64,000 bases of DNA from the NCBI GenBank assembly GCA_046329495.1, contig JAXLUO010000012.1, positions 48,295 through 112,294 on the forward strand, read 5' to 3'. Made by a program: the position numbers and the translations under genes. Of the stretch, positions 15,708 to 25,064 are shown one piece after another. The number at the start of each line of letters is the position of its first letter. The first letter of the stretch is position 1. The notes under the pieces were generated by a model. That model was not told where the DNA came from and did not search any database. It saw only the letters and a program-made list of their open reading frames with translations. This DNA comes from Bog-950 sp046329495. Its GTDB lineage: Bacteria > Bacteroidota > Bacteroidia > Chitinophagales > LD1.

Positions 15708-16373
15708 TTACTGTTTTACAAATGTACGTGTAGAGGTGCCAAAGCTTGGGTTATCTACAATGTAGGAGAAGGATGTATCGCCAGGTTGTGCGGTTAAGGT
15801 TTCATCCACACAATCCAATACGGTACCGTCATCAATATACTGGGCAGGAACTTCGATGGTTGCATCATCTAATTGTGCCATATATACCGGGAATATGAAC
15901 TGGGGTGATGAAGCGGCTACACCACCTACATTGTCGATGATATAAACACCGCGGCCTATTTTGGTTACGTTAACCTCAACACCGTTGGCTGTACGGGCAT
16001 AAACACCGGTAAGGTCCCACGAATCATCGATGTCGGTTACCACTACAGGGCGCTGCTTAACAGTTTCAAAACCGTTAGCATTTTTGGCTGTAAAGGTTAC
16101 CATATAAACACCAGGTGTTGAAGGATCAACGGGGTTGTCTATTGCCTCAATGTCGGAAGATGCTCCTGTGATATCATCAACCAGGGTAGCACCGGCATCG
16201 CTGTAGCTGTCTCCTGTGTGAAGTATCACAACCTGGTCGCCCTTCAGGTTAATGGCAGGGTAGGTTACCTTCACGGTTTTAGAAGGATACTGGTCCTCTT
16301 TTTTACAACCGGTAACCAGTAGCAGCACCAGTACTGTAAAGGCCAGGGTTGTTTTAATTATATTGTTTTTCAT
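15708..16373 (-). CDS. Ig-like lipoprotein of a SusCD locus (DUF5012/BT_2262-like)
   Basis: 221 residues. A lipoprotein signal with lipobox LVTGC places the lipidated Cys near residue 23. Residues about 45-110 form an Ig-like fold with the GDSYSDAGATLVDD and STPGVYMVTFTAKNANG motifs of bacterial DUF5011/5012-type domains. The C-terminal half is beta-rich and shows no catalytic motif. It is third in the operon after SusC and SusD, 24 bases past SusD. Proteins at this position are usually surface-exposed glycan-binding partners; the ligand here is unknown. Confidence 0.85.
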   Translation of the reverse strand: MKNNIIKTTLAFTVLVLLLVTGCKKEDQYPSKTVKVTYPAINLKGDQVVILHTGDSYSDAGATLVDDITGASSDIEAIDNPVDPSTPGVYMVTFTAKNANGFETVKQRPVVVTDIDDSWDLTGVYARTANGVEVNVTKIGRGVYIIDNVGGVAASSPQFIFPVYMAQLDDATIEVPAQYIDDGTVLDCVDETLTAQPGDTSFSYIVDNPSFGTSTRTFVKQ

Positions 16374-16397
16374 GTTGTTTTCTTTAAAGTGAAACCA

Positions 16398-17876
16398 TTA
16401 GTTAGCATCCCACCAAACTTTAACGGTAACCGTTTTAACACCGGGGAAGTTGGTGTTGCTGGTTACTTCATCGCTTGGGTAAACAATACGTGCAGGGAAT
16501 GCACCGCCGCCTAACACCGAGGTTACCGAAGGCTGCAGGAACGATGGGTAACCGGTTCTGCGGAATTCGGTCCAGGCTTCAAAGTTCTGGTTGCCGGTCA
16601 TAGCCACCCATTTTTGGGTCAATATGGCCTTTAGCTTGTCAGCCGTGCTGCCGCTTGCAGGGTAAGCAATCGAATCGCTTGCCAGGAAGGTTGCCAGGTC
16701 GGTAGCCACCAGTTCAGATGAACCGGCCCAGGTGCTCCAGCTTGCTTCGATACCGGCTTCGTAAGTAGCTTGTTCGTCGCCGCTACCCCAACCGCGCACA
16801 ATGGCCTCAGCCTGCAGGAACTTACTTTCTGCATCGCTTATAAGCGTTGTAGAAGCAGTAGGGCCAACAAGTTGGTCGTTTGGCTTGCTCCAGGTGCCGT
16901 CGCTTTGGTTGCCGCCTAACAGTTTGCCTTCGCCCTGTTGCAAACCAACAAAGTTGCCTGAGCCGTTCTCAGCATAGAAATCGGCTACACGGGGATCGTT
17001 GGTGTTGTTCAGGTAATCGATAGCGCTCGAACTGCCGAAGATGTTAGAAGTAGTACCCAGGGCATAACCGGTGGTATACAGCGGGCTTTGCTGGAACTTT
17101 TGGTCGGCGTAATATAAGCGGGCGCTTTCGCCCATATCAATGAATGGTTCACCATTAGTAAACATCTCGCTGATTTTGGTTTGCGCCAGCGAAGGACGGA
17201 TCTCGCTTTGGCGTAACAGAATCTTTAGCTTTAATGTGTTACCGAACTCGTACCACAGGAACAGGTCGCCGTTGTAAATAAGGTCATCCGAACCCGGGCT
17301 ATCAAAGTTAGGGTCAAGCATGCTCATGCCTTCATCAACCATATCCAGTATACCGTCGTAAACAGCTTCCTGGCTATCAAAATGCGGGGCCACATTATCG
17401 GCATCACCCTTCAATGATTCGCTGAAAGGTACATCGCCCCAGGCATCGGTAATAACCTGGTAAGTATACGCTTGTAGTATACGGGCAATAGCCGCATAGT
17501 TGCGCTTGGTGCTGTCCTTGGTGGTTCCGGTTTCGTAGATAAACTGAAGGTCCTTTAAAGTGCCGGCATACAAAGCTGCCCAGGGGCGGTCAGCATCAGC
17601 CGAGTTATAAATGTATTGATCTAACGAGGCGTATTGGTTAGCGTTAGGGCCCTGGGTCCAGTATTGGCCCCAAAAACCGCCTACCAATGCCAGCTGGTTA
17701 CCAACGGTATAACCCAGGTAGCTTTCGGCAGAAGGCAGCGCAAATTTTACGTCTACTTTTTCAGGAGCGTTCGGGTTGTTGTTCACATCCAGAAACTCCT
17801 TCTTGCACGACGCAACCCCAAGCAATCCTACCACAAGTGTTAGGATTATTGCTGATTTATAGTTTATGCGTTTCAT
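16398..17876 (-). CDS. SusD/RagB-like nutrient-binding outer membrane lipoprotein
   Basis: 492 residues. A lipoprotein signal ends in GVASC, followed by KKEFLDVNNNPNAPEKVD, the typical N-terminus of the SusD-like (SusD_2) group. Helical TPR-like segments follow, including YAAIARILQAYTYQVITDAWGDVPFSES and a C-terminal ILTQKWVAMTGNQNFEAWTEFRRTGYP. The protein caps the SusC transporter and captures the oligomeric substrate. It is encoded 25 bases after susC. No glycoside hydrolase lies beside the pair, so the substrate could be a glycan or a peptide. Confidence 0.95.
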   Translation of the reverse strand: MKRINYKSAIILTLVVGLLGVASCKKEFLDVNNNPNAPEKVDVKFALPSAESYLGYTVGNQLALVGGFWGQYWTQGPNANQYASLDQYIYNSADADRPWAALYAGTLKDLQFIYETGTTKDSTKRNYAAIARILQAYTYQVITDAWGDVPFSESLKGDADNVAPHFDSQEAVYDGILDMVDEGMSMLDPNFDSPGSDDLIYNGDLFLWYEFGNTLKLKILLRQSEIRPSLAQTKISEMFTNGEPFIDMGESARLYYADQKFQQSPLYTTGYALGTTSNIFGSSSAIDYLNNTNDPRVADFYAENGSGNFVGLQQGEGKLLGGNQSDGTWSKPNDQLVGPTASTTLISDAESKFLQAEAIVRGWGSGDEQATYEAGIEASWSTWAGSSELVATDLATFLASDSIAYPASGSTADKLKAILTQKWVAMTGNQNFEAWTEFRRTGYPSFLQPSVTSVLGGGAFPARIVYPSDEVTSNTNFPGVKTVTVKVWWDAN

Positions 17877-17901
17877 TTTTCTTTCATTTAAGGTTAAACC
17901 A

Positions 17902-20900
17902 TTAGAAATCTACCTTCACACCAAAGCCCGCAGTGCGCAGCGATGGCAGGTTATAGAATTCAAAGCCCTGGGCGTTTCCTGCGCCATAAGCGTTAATCTC
18001 CGGATCGGCATAGGTGTTTTCTTTAGGCACCCACATCCAGAGGTTGTTGCCAAACACACTCAACTCAACATTGCTGATGTATTTGGTTTTGCTCATCCAC
18101 TTCTTAGGGAACTGGTAGCTGAGAGATACCTCACGCAGTTTTACATAAGTGGCAGAAACAAGGTTGTTCGCATAATCATCACGGATGAAATTGGTCCAGT
18201 AATCCTGGTAATGCACCGGTGTGTTATTGGTATGGTATTGTCCGTCGCTGCCTTTATAAACGCTGTTAGGAACTACAAAGTCCTGACGGTCGTTATACAA
18301 GGTCAATGGATCGGTACCCAGGAACTGTTGCAGATCGCGGGTAGCACTGTAGAATTTGCCACCAACACGGGTATCGAACAGGATGCTGAAACGCAGACCT
18401 TTGTAGGAAAGGCTGGTTCCTATACTACCCAACCAGTTAGGAGCAAAGGTGCCCACAATTTGTGGGGTAGGGGTCATTAAAGGCTTACCTGTAGCGCTGT
18501 CAACAATTGGATTTCCTTGTTCGTCGCGCTGCGAAGTAATAGAGTAGAAGGTGCCGTAAGGCTGGCCTTTCTGGATTACAATCGCCATCGACGACAGACC
18601 ACCGATTACTAACTGTTCGGCATTGTCGGCCACCTGGATAACCTTGCTCCAGTTTTTGGTAAAGGTTCCGAAGATTTCCCATTTAAAGCCGTTTTGCAGA
18701 CTAACAGGAGTAACCTTAACTGATAACTCAATACCCTTGTTGCTAAGGATACCGGCGTTGATGATGCGCTCGGTAAAGCCGCTACTTGGTGCAGCAGGTA
18801 CCGCCATAATTTCGTTTTTGGTGCGCTTCATGTACCAGGTAAAGTCAATGTTCAAGCGGTCTTTTAAGAAAGACAATTCAGTACCTGCTTCCCAGGTAGT
18901 TGAAATCTCAGGCTTAATATTGGCATTACGCAAACGGTTACTGATGGTATAGCCCAAAACGGAAGAGCCATCAGCAGAGTAGAATGGCGAGTGAATTTCG
19001 GATTGGTTATAACCATCGCCTATGTTACCGGTAACAAACACGTTACGCAGTGAGTAAGGCTCAGCATCTTTACCAACCACGGCAAAGCTACCACGGATTT
19101 TACCGTAGGATAAAATCATTGGGTTCAGGTTCTTGATCAGTTCGGTGAACACAAACGAAGAACTTACACCGGGATAGAAGTAAGAGCGATTGTTTGTTGG
19201 CAAGGTGCTGCTCCAGTCGTTACGGCCGGTAACATCAACAAAGAAGATGTTCTTGTAAGCAAAGTTTACATCAAAGTAAACACCGGCAATACGCTTGCGC
19301 ACCAGGCTGTTGGTTAACGTTGGGCGGCTCAGGGAGTTATCAAAGCTGTATTGATCTTCGATAGCTAAACCTGCAGTTTCGCCGTAGGTGTTTTTAACGC
19401 GGCGGCTGTAAATGTTAGTGCCCACAAAACCACCAATGGTATAAGCATCTTTAAACGTCTTCTCAGCGCGGATCAATACGTCGGCATTGAATTCGCTTAC
19501 GGTGTAGATGTCTTCGCTGTAGCGACCTGGATATTCTTTCTCAAAGTCCTGGTTTACGAAGGAATACTTGCGCCATTTTTGGAAACGCGAGTCGGTATAG
19601 ATATCAGTACCTAAGCGGCCGGTAAAGGTTAACCAATCCAACGGCTTATAGTCTAATGAAATGTTAGAGTTAAAGCGGTCAACCAGGTTAGTGTTCTTCT
19701 GATTTTCGATTAACCAGTAAGGGTTTTGATAATAGGCACCAAAGTAATGTTCCGGCGTATTGAACTTGTTGTTGAGGTCTTTTTGTTCCAATACTGAGAT
19801 GTCGCGTGGTATATTTAACAACTGGAAGTAAGGAGAGAAGTCACTTTGGCCTTGAACCATCAAGTCACCTTCGGTGCGGTTGTAGTTCATGGTAATGGTG
19901 CTCTTTAACTTACCCCCGAAATCGTGCGATACGTTTGCACGGATAGAGTTCTTCATGTAGCCGGTGCCGGGGAAAATACCTTCGTACTTGAAGTTGTTAT
20001 ACGACAGGTAATAGCTGGTACCTTTTAACCCACCCGAAATGGAAAGGTTATTGTTTAAGGTTTTAGCTACATTAAAGAAAGAGCTTAGGTTATTAGGTAA
20101 AGCAGAATACGGCTTTACGCGGCGTTCGCCATCCACTTCCTGGCCCCATGGGCGGATGCTTCCATCAAATTTAGGTCCCCAGCTAAAGTTTTCGCGGGGA
20201 TCAGGAGCACCTTCACCACCCTGGCCATAATCGTTTTGCATGGTAGGCAGCTTCAGCGGCGTGCTGAAGGAAGTTTGAGAGCTTACCGATACTTTGAACT
20301 TACGACCTGTGCCACCTTCTACTAAGCCACCTTTTTTGGTGGTAATCAGGATAGCACCGTTAGCACCACGCTGGCCGTAAAGCGCTACCGCAGCAGCACC
20401 CTTCAATACGGTAACACTTTCTATATCCTGCGGGTTAACGTCGTTACCACGGTTACCGGCGTCGTATTGGTTATTCAATACATCGTCGAAGCCGAAGTTT
20501 GAGTTATCGATAGGCACACCATCCACCACTATCAGGGCGTTGTTATCGCCGGTGAAGGACGAACCACCACGCAGGGTAACTTTGGTTGAACCGCCCGGGG
20601 CACCGGTAGAGTTGGTGATTTGTGCACCGGCTACTTTACCTTGCAGCGCGGTAAGTGGCGAGGCCTGGCTTACACGGTTAATTTCGTCGTTTTTAACGGT
20701 AGTAGTACCGTAACCTAACGAGCGCTTTTCACGTGTAACAGCTAAGGCGGTTACCACCACATCGTCGAAAGTTGTATTGTCGGGATCCAGCACGACGTTT
20801 AACTGGGCCGATTCTCCAATAGGCAAGGTTTTTTTCTTCATGCCGATATAGCTAAAAACCAGATTTTTAGCTGAATCGGTAACTGTAATTGTGTAGTTGC

Positions 20901-21072
20901 CATCCACATCGGTGGAAGCTCCTACCGTTGTTCCATCCACCACTACGTTGGCGCCTATTAAAGGCAGTCCATCCGCACTGGAGGTCACTTTTCCGGTAAT
21001 TGTTCTTTGCGCAAAAGCCATGTTGCACGCAAATACAAAAACCAGCACAAGGGCTTTGTACAATCGTTTCAT
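17902..21072 (-). CDS. SusC/RagA-family TonB-linked outer membrane transporter
   Basis: 1056 residues, normal for SusC. In order: signal peptide (1-21, ending MAFAQ); carboxypeptidase-regulatory-like domain (about 23-105, ITGKVTSSADGLPLIGANVVV); SusC signature around residue 115; plug domain (about 115-230, with GSSFTGDNNALIVVDGVPI); and a 22-strand barrel ending in aromatic LRTAGFGVKVDF. It imports a bound oligomer using TonB energy. No anti-sigma/ECF pair is adjacent, so regulation is not evident. The ligand cannot be read from sequence. Confidence 0.96.
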   Translation of the reverse strand: MKRLYKALVLVFVFACNMAFAQRTITGKVTSSADGLPLIGANVVVDGTTVGASTDVDGNYTITVTDSAKNLVFSYIGMKKKTLPIGESAQLNVVLDPDNTTFDDVVVTALAVTREKRSLGYGTTTVKNDEINRVSQASPLTALQGKVAGAQITNSTGAPGGSTKVTLRGGSSFTGDNNALIVVDGVPIDNSNFGFDDVLNNQYDAGNRGNDVNPQDIESVTVLKGAAAVALYGQRGANGAILITTKKGGLVEGGTGRKFKVSVSSQTSFSTPLKLPTMQNDYGQGGEGAPDPRENFSWGPKFDGSIRPWGQEVDGERRVKPYSALPNNLSSFFNVAKTLNNNLSISGGLKGTSYYLSYNNFKYEGIFPGTGYMKNSIRANVSHDFGGKLKSTITMNYNRTEGDLMVQGQSDFSPYFQLLNIPRDISVLEQKDLNNKFNTPEHYFGAYYQNPYWLIENQKNTNLVDRFNSNISLDYKPLDWLTFTGRLGTDIYTDSRFQKWRKYSFVNQDFEKEYPGRYSEDIYTVSEFNADVLIRAEKTFKDAYTIGGFVGTNIYSRRVKNTYGETAGLAIEDQYSFDNSLSRPTLTNSLVRKRIAGVYFDVNFAYKNIFFVDVTGRNDWSSTLPTNNRSYFYPGVSSSFVFTELIKNLNPMILSYGKIRGSFAVVGKDAEPYSLRNVFVTGNIGDGYNQSEIHSPFYSADGSSVLGYTISNRLRNANIKPEISTTWEAGTELSFLKDRLNIDFTWYMKRTKNEIMAVPAAPSSGFTERIINAGILSNKGIELSVKVTPVSLQNGFKWEIFGTFTKNWSKVIQVADNAEQLVIGGLSSMAIVIQKGQPYGTFYSITSQRDEQGNPIVDSATGKPLMTPTPQIVGTFAPNWLGSIGTSLSYKGLRFSILFDTRVGGKFYSATRDLQQFLGTDPLTLYNDRQDFVVPNSVYKGSDGQYHTNNTPVHYQDYWTNFIRDDYANNLVSATYVKLREVSLSYQFPKKWMSKTKYISNVELSVFGNNLWMWVPKENTYADPEINAYGAGNAQGFEFYNLPSLRTAGFGVKVDF

Positions 21073-21260
21073 AGAACGGAGTTTGGTTAAGAAATAGGTT
21101 ATCGCGTGATAAATTTAACATGAATAAACAGGACAGTTGCAAAATATTAACACAAATATTATGCACATTTCATTACGGGCCTTCTTATTACAATTCCATG
21201 ACGCAGAACTTTCTATATAGGCATTCCTAACTAATTTTTTAAGGTCAGGGCTATTTTATG

Positions 21261-21268
21261 TAGGTTTG
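21261..21268 (+). promoter_or_regulatory. -7 promoter element for the 21286 TPR gene
   Basis: TAGGTTTG matches TAnnTTTG exactly, 18 bases before the ATG. No clear -33 TTG is seen. Confidence 0.45.
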
Positions 21269-21285
21269 GGCTAATACTTTAAAAC

Positions 21286-21801
21286 ATGGATGGAATGAAC
21301 GAAAACTTACGCATCAGAATGGAAGACATGTTCCTGGATGCTGACCGCCTGATAAGCGAACAGAAGATTGGGGAGGCTTTTAGCAAGCTTACTGCCGTAG
21401 TGCAGGAAATGCCCACCTTTGGTAAAGCGTATAACCACATTGGCTGGATATACGAAACCAAATACAAGGATTATCCGAATGCTGAAAAGAACTATAAGTT
21501 GGCTATTGAGTATGCACCGGACTACCACGCTGGCTACTATAACTATGCCATTGTGTTATCAACGCTGCAAAAGTGGGATGAATTGAAAGATTTGCTGGAC
21601 CGGGCATTAAAAGTTCCAGGTATAAATAAAGGTACCATCTATAATGAGTATGCTATAATGCAGGAAGCACAGGGTAAATACAAGGAAGCTATTGATGCTT
21701 ACAAAAACTACATAACCAGTACATTTGACAACAAGCAGTTAGAGACCGCCAAGGAATCAATTGAGCGTTGTAAAAAGAAAATGGAAATTCTTGCCCTTTA
21801 A
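21286..21801 (+). CDS. Cytosolic tetratricopeptide repeat protein
   Basis: 171 residues, no signal peptide or membrane helix. At least three TPR units are visible: FGKAYNHIGWIYETKYKDYPNAEKNYKLAIEY-type helices in the first half, YHAGYYNYAIVLSTLQKWDEL, then IYNEYAIMQEAQGKYKEAIDAY. It is a scaffold protein with unknown partners. It is monocistronic with a strong terminator and lies convergent to the glycosylation operon. Confidence 0.75.
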   Translation: MDGMNENLRIRMEDMFLDADRLISEQKIGEAFSKLTAVVQEMPTFGKAYNHIGWIYETKYKDYPNAEKNYKLAIEYAPDYHAGYYNYAIVLSTLQKWDELKDLLDRALKVPGINKGTIYNEYAIMQEAQGKYKEAIDAYKNYITSTFDNKQLETAKESIERCKKKMEILAL

Positions 21802-21820
21802 AACGGGGAAACAGTTACTT

Positions 21821-21847
21821 AAAAAGGGGCAGTAATGCCCCTTTTTT
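21821..21847. terminator. Bidirectional terminator
   Basis: AAAAAGGGGC and GCCCCTTTTTT (about 21821-21830 with 21837-21847) form a stem with A-run and T-run on both sides, serving the convergent 21286 and 21856 genes. Confidence 0.85.
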
Positions 21848-21855
21848 GTTTTGAT

Positions 21856-23892
21856 TTACTTACCTGATCCGCTTTGTGCCCATTTTAGGTTGTTGCGGGC
21901 TTGTTGGTAGTTAGGGTCTAACTCTATCGACTTTTTGCAGGCAATTTCGGCACTATCGAACTTTTGCAACATGCAGTATGCTGAGCAAATGTTGTTGTAT
22001 GCCACTGCACTGTTTGGCTGTATGGAAAGCACCTGACGGCAGGTAGCAATACACTCATTGTATTTGCCTGCATTGTAATAGGCCAGCGATTGATTTATGA
22101 GGCCCGAAACTGTTTGCGATTGTAGTTGTGCCTGATTGTCGCCGGGATTTTGCGCTAATTTTAGATAGGCCTGCATGGTAGCGTCGCCGGGATACATCGC
22201 TAAGCCTTTTTGTGCCAACGCCTGCAGATCTGCCCACTTTGCCCTTAACTTATAGATGTCCATCATCAGGTATAGCGAGTAAACGTGGCCTGGAAAAATC
22301 TCAAGAGCCTTGCCGCAGTAGATTTCAGCCTCCTCTAAGCGGAACTGACTTTCCAGAAAACGGGCATAGTAATAATAAGGCTCCACGTATTTTTCGCCAA
22401 AGGCCAACGCATTCTTAAAATATACCTCCGCCTGGTCGGGCTTACCGAAACGTTGCTGCAGGATACCATAATTAACATGCAGGATATAGTAACGCGGGGT
22501 TTTGGTCAAGGCTTGGTCATAGGCGTACTGTGCTGCCGTAAGGCTATCCTTTGCCATTAAGGTTAATCCATAGTTCATCCAGCCACGGCCGTTGTTCGGA
22601 CTTTTTTTAGTTACGTCTTCCCAGAGGGTTTCATCTTTATGCCATACGTTGTTACGCTGGTGCGTGCCGTAAGCATAGCCTGCAAACGCCAAAAACAGGA
22701 TAATGAACATGCTGTTTTTTAGCATAGGTTGTTTAACCCACTTAACCTCGCTTAAGTTCATAAGCAGGTTAACCATGGCTATTATCAAACCGATGTAAGG
22801 CAGGAAAATACGGTGGTCGTTAGTTACCTCGGCCAGTGCAATAAACGAAGAGGTCGGCAATAACATCAGGATAAACCAGGTCAAACCGAAAGCGGCAGGG
22901 CGCCATTCTCTTTTTTCCGAGGCGCGGAAGATGAGCACTACTATAAATATCAGGAATGCTATACCGAAATACAGGCGGTCGTCGCTAAGGTTAGTAACCA
23001 TAGGTATGTCGGTATCAGCACTTAGGCCCATAGGCACAAAAAACTGGGTAACGTAGTGAATGATGATGTAAGGTTGCGATGCGGCATACCACCACATGCT
23101 GCTGCCACCGGGTTCGTGGTGCTTGGTCATTTTAATGGTAAACAGTGCCAGTGCAACACATACAACCAGGGCAACCAGACCGCCACCTATGCTTTTAAAG
23201 AACTCACCAAAGCCTTTAGCCGTAAAAATATCGGAAAGTGGTTTTTGCTTGGTTACCAGGTAGTCGTAAGCAATGATAGCCGGGGCAAACATAATGGTGG
23301 TTTCCTTGGCGAACATGCCGAGTATTACTGGTATAAGATAGAGATAGTATTTGCGTAGATTATCGAACTGCAGGTAAATTGCGAATGAAGCTACAATAGC
23401 CAGGGTAGAAAGAATATCAGAGCGGGAAATGATATAGTTTACTGTTTCGGCATTGGCTGTATGTAAGCCATACCAGGCACTGCCAATAAGAGCGAAATAA
23501 GGGATGTTAGGATTGCCGGGGAAGGCCGTGGTATAGATCTTCTGCTGAATGAAGAAAAGCAGCACCACGATAATAAGAAACCAGCTAAAGTTAGAAACAT
23601 GAAACCAAAATGGATCGAGAGGCGCGCGTTTACTGGCGTCGGTTAAAGCATAGTCAATGGCCAGAGTAGTGGTTACCAATGGTCGGTAGCCCTGGTGCGA
23701 TGGCATGCTGCTGCTTGTTGTGCAATCTTCGAAGAACAACGGGATATTACGTATGTCGCGTATAAAACCGTTATCGGTAATAGTGTGCGAATCGTCGAAG
23801 TGAAAATCGTTGTGGAAGTGGTTGCTGTAAACGCCGGTTATTAAAACCAAAATAAGCAGTAGAAAACCGTAAACCGTATACTGTTGTTTCAT
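21856..23892 (-). CDS. TMTC-like polytopic membrane protein with C-terminal TPRs (putative protein O-mannosyltransferase)
   Basis: 678 residues. The first helix is followed by NHFHNDFHFDDSHTITDN with the FDD acid pair (about 34-36), then IRDIRNIPLFF and YRPLVTTTLAIDYALT. These are hallmarks of TMTC/GT-C O-mannosyltransferases, where the Asp pair in the first lumenal loop is essential. About ten transmembrane helices run to residue ~410. Residues about 420-670 are tandem TPRs (MNYGLTLMAKDSLTAAQYAYDQAL, AVAYNNICSAYCMLQKFDSAE), as in eukaryotic TMTC1-4. It would use a polyprenyl-phosphate sugar on the periplasmic face. It overlaps the DUF2304 gene by 4 bases and is third in an operon with a GT2 enzyme likely to make that donor. 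The activity is inferred. Confidence 0.8.
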   Translation of the reverse strand: MKQQYTVYGFLLLILVLITGVYSNHFHNDFHFDDSHTITDNGFIRDIRNIPLFFEDCTTSSSMPSHQGYRPLVTTTLAIDYALTDASKRAPLDPFWFHVSNFSWFLIIVVLLFFIQQKIYTTAFPGNPNIPYFALIGSAWYGLHTANAETVNYIISRSDILSTLAIVASFAIYLQFDNLRKYYLYLIPVILGMFAKETTIMFAPAIIAYDYLVTKQKPLSDIFTAKGFGEFFKSIGGGLVALVVCVALALFTIKMTKHHEPGGSSMWWYAASQPYIIIHYVTQFFVPMGLSADTDIPMVTNLSDDRLYFGIAFLIFIVVLIFRASEKREWRPAAFGLTWFILMLLPTSSFIALAEVTNDHRIFLPYIGLIIAMVNLLMNLSEVKWVKQPMLKNSMFIILFLAFAGYAYGTHQRNNVWHKDETLWEDVTKKSPNNGRGWMNYGLTLMAKDSLTAAQYAYDQALTKTPRYYILHVNYGILQQRFGKPDQAEVYFKNALAFGEKYVEPYYYYARFLESQFRLEEAEIYCGKALEIFPGHVYSLYLMMDIYKLRAKWADLQALAQKGLAMYPGDATMQAYLKLAQNPGDNQAQLQSQTVSGLINQSLAYYNAGKYNECIATCRQVLSIQPNSAVAYNNICSAYCMLQKFDSAEIACKKSIELDPNYQQARNNLKWAQSGSGK

Positions 23893-24215
23893 TCCTCAAT
23901 TTTTTCAACTCTGTTAATGGCAATTTTACGCACCAGTTCTGTGTGCTCTGCTTCTAAATTCCTGATTTTCGAATATAGAATAATGCCTGCCACAAAGAAA
24001 AACATGATAAACAGATATACAAGCAAATCGAACCCGCGGGCTACACCTACAAAATTGGCAATGCGGTCGGTTAATCCGGGAAATACCACAAATACGCCTC
24101 CCAGCAAGGTCATACTTAATATCAGTAAACGATAAAATGTGCGGTTTTTAAGCCGGGGGATAGCTATGATAAACAGAATAGCTACGGGAATAAGCAGCAG
24201 CAGTTTATAGTTCAT
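23889..24215 (-). CDS. DUF2304 small membrane protein
   Basis: 108 residues. Three hydrophobic segments (about 3-20, 28-47 and 64-82) are followed by a charged coiled tail (KIRNLEAEHTELVRKIAINRVEKIEE). The pattern matches DUF2304 proteins, which typically sit directly beside polyprenyl-phosphate glycosyltransferases. Here it is wedged between such a GT2 gene (2-base gap) and the TMTC-like gene (4-base overlap). It may anchor the cytosolic GT2 at the membrane or take part in flipping the lipid-linked sugar; neither is shown. Confidence 0.82.
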   Translation of the reverse strand: MNYKLLLLIPVAILFIIAIPRLKNRTFYRLLILSMTLLGGVFVVFPGLTDRIANFVGVARGFDLLVYLFIMFFFVAGIILYSKIRNLEAEHTELVRKIAINRVEKIEE

Positions 24216-24217
24216 GG

Positions 24218-24907
24218 CTACAGTATTTTTTTTAGGATAAGGTCGATCAAAATATTGATGGAATTCATGGAACTCTGACCTTTCATTTTGCTGTAATCGG
24301 TATAGATAATGCGCACAGGCACTTCTTCATACCGCAGGTTTGCATGCTTAATCAGCGTTAAAATTTCGCTGGCGTGGCTCATGCGGTTCTCCCGCATTTT
24401 TATTTTATTAATGGCCGTAGTATTCATAGCTCTGAAACCATTATGAGCATCGGTTAGCCACATACCGGTAAAAATGCCATTCACCAATATGGCACCTTTC
24501 AGTATCAGGCGGCGGCTGGGGGGCACCTGGTCCACATCTTCCTTACGCTTAAAACGGGTGCCCATGGTAACATCAGCACGGCCAACCAGGATAGGTTCTA
24601 ATAGGGATGGTATCTCAAGATAATTGTGTTGTCCGTCGGCATCAAAGGTTACCAGGTATTCGGCTTTGTTAACGCGGGCATACTCAATGCCGGTTTGTAA
24701 TGCGGCGCCCTGACCCAGGTTAACTTCGTGCTTAAGGTAATGGATAGGCAACCCTGCTAAAGCCTGGCGGGTATTATCCTTGCTGCAATCGTCAATAACC
24801 ACTACCGTGTAGCCGGTTTCTATAAGGGGTAATACCGTATTGCGTATTACCTGCCCCTCGTTGTAAGAGGGGATGATTATAAATACCTTTTTAGGATCAA
24901 AATTCAT
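24218..24907 (-). CDS. GT2 glycosyltransferase, polyprenyl-phosphate mannose/glucose synthase type
   Basis: 229 residues, cytosolic GT-A fold without membrane helices. N-terminal IIPSYNEGQVIRNTVLPLIE, VVVIDDCSKDNT, the DxD-like VTFDADGQHN and a later ADVTMGTRFKRKED match the DPM1/DPMS group, which transfers a sugar from GDP- or UDP-sugar to polyprenyl phosphate. It is first in the operon with DUF2304 and the TMTC-like protein. Together they read as donor synthesis, membrane partner and protein glycosyltransferase. Whether the sugar is mannose cannot be told from the sequence. Confidence 0.9.
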   Translation of the reverse strand: MNFDPKKVFIIIPSYNEGQVIRNTVLPLIETGYTVVVIDDCSKDNTRQALAGLPIHYLKHEVNLGQGAALQTGIEYARVNKAEYLVTFDADGQHNYLEIPSLLEPILVGRADVTMGTRFKRKEDVDQVPPSRRLILKGAILVNGIFTGMWLTDAHNGFRAMNTTAINKIKMRENRMSHASEILTLIKHANLRYEEVPVRIIYTDYSKMKGQSSMNSINILIDLILKKIL

Positions 24908-25064
24908 GGATGCTTACAAATTTCTGATTTTGGATGAGAAATACTAATAAGTAGTAGGTAATAGATTGCGGGCCTACAAAATACGGTAATCGCAAACCTC
25001 TTTAAAATCAGGTAGTTTAAATGGTGCATTCGTTTAAATTCGCCATGTTGTAAAATTGTTCACA

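Noticed and set aside
17866..18480. 204-codon plus-strand ORF opposite the susC 3' end
   Set aside because: It is antisense to the conserved barrel and shows no protein-like motif; the susC frame is complete.
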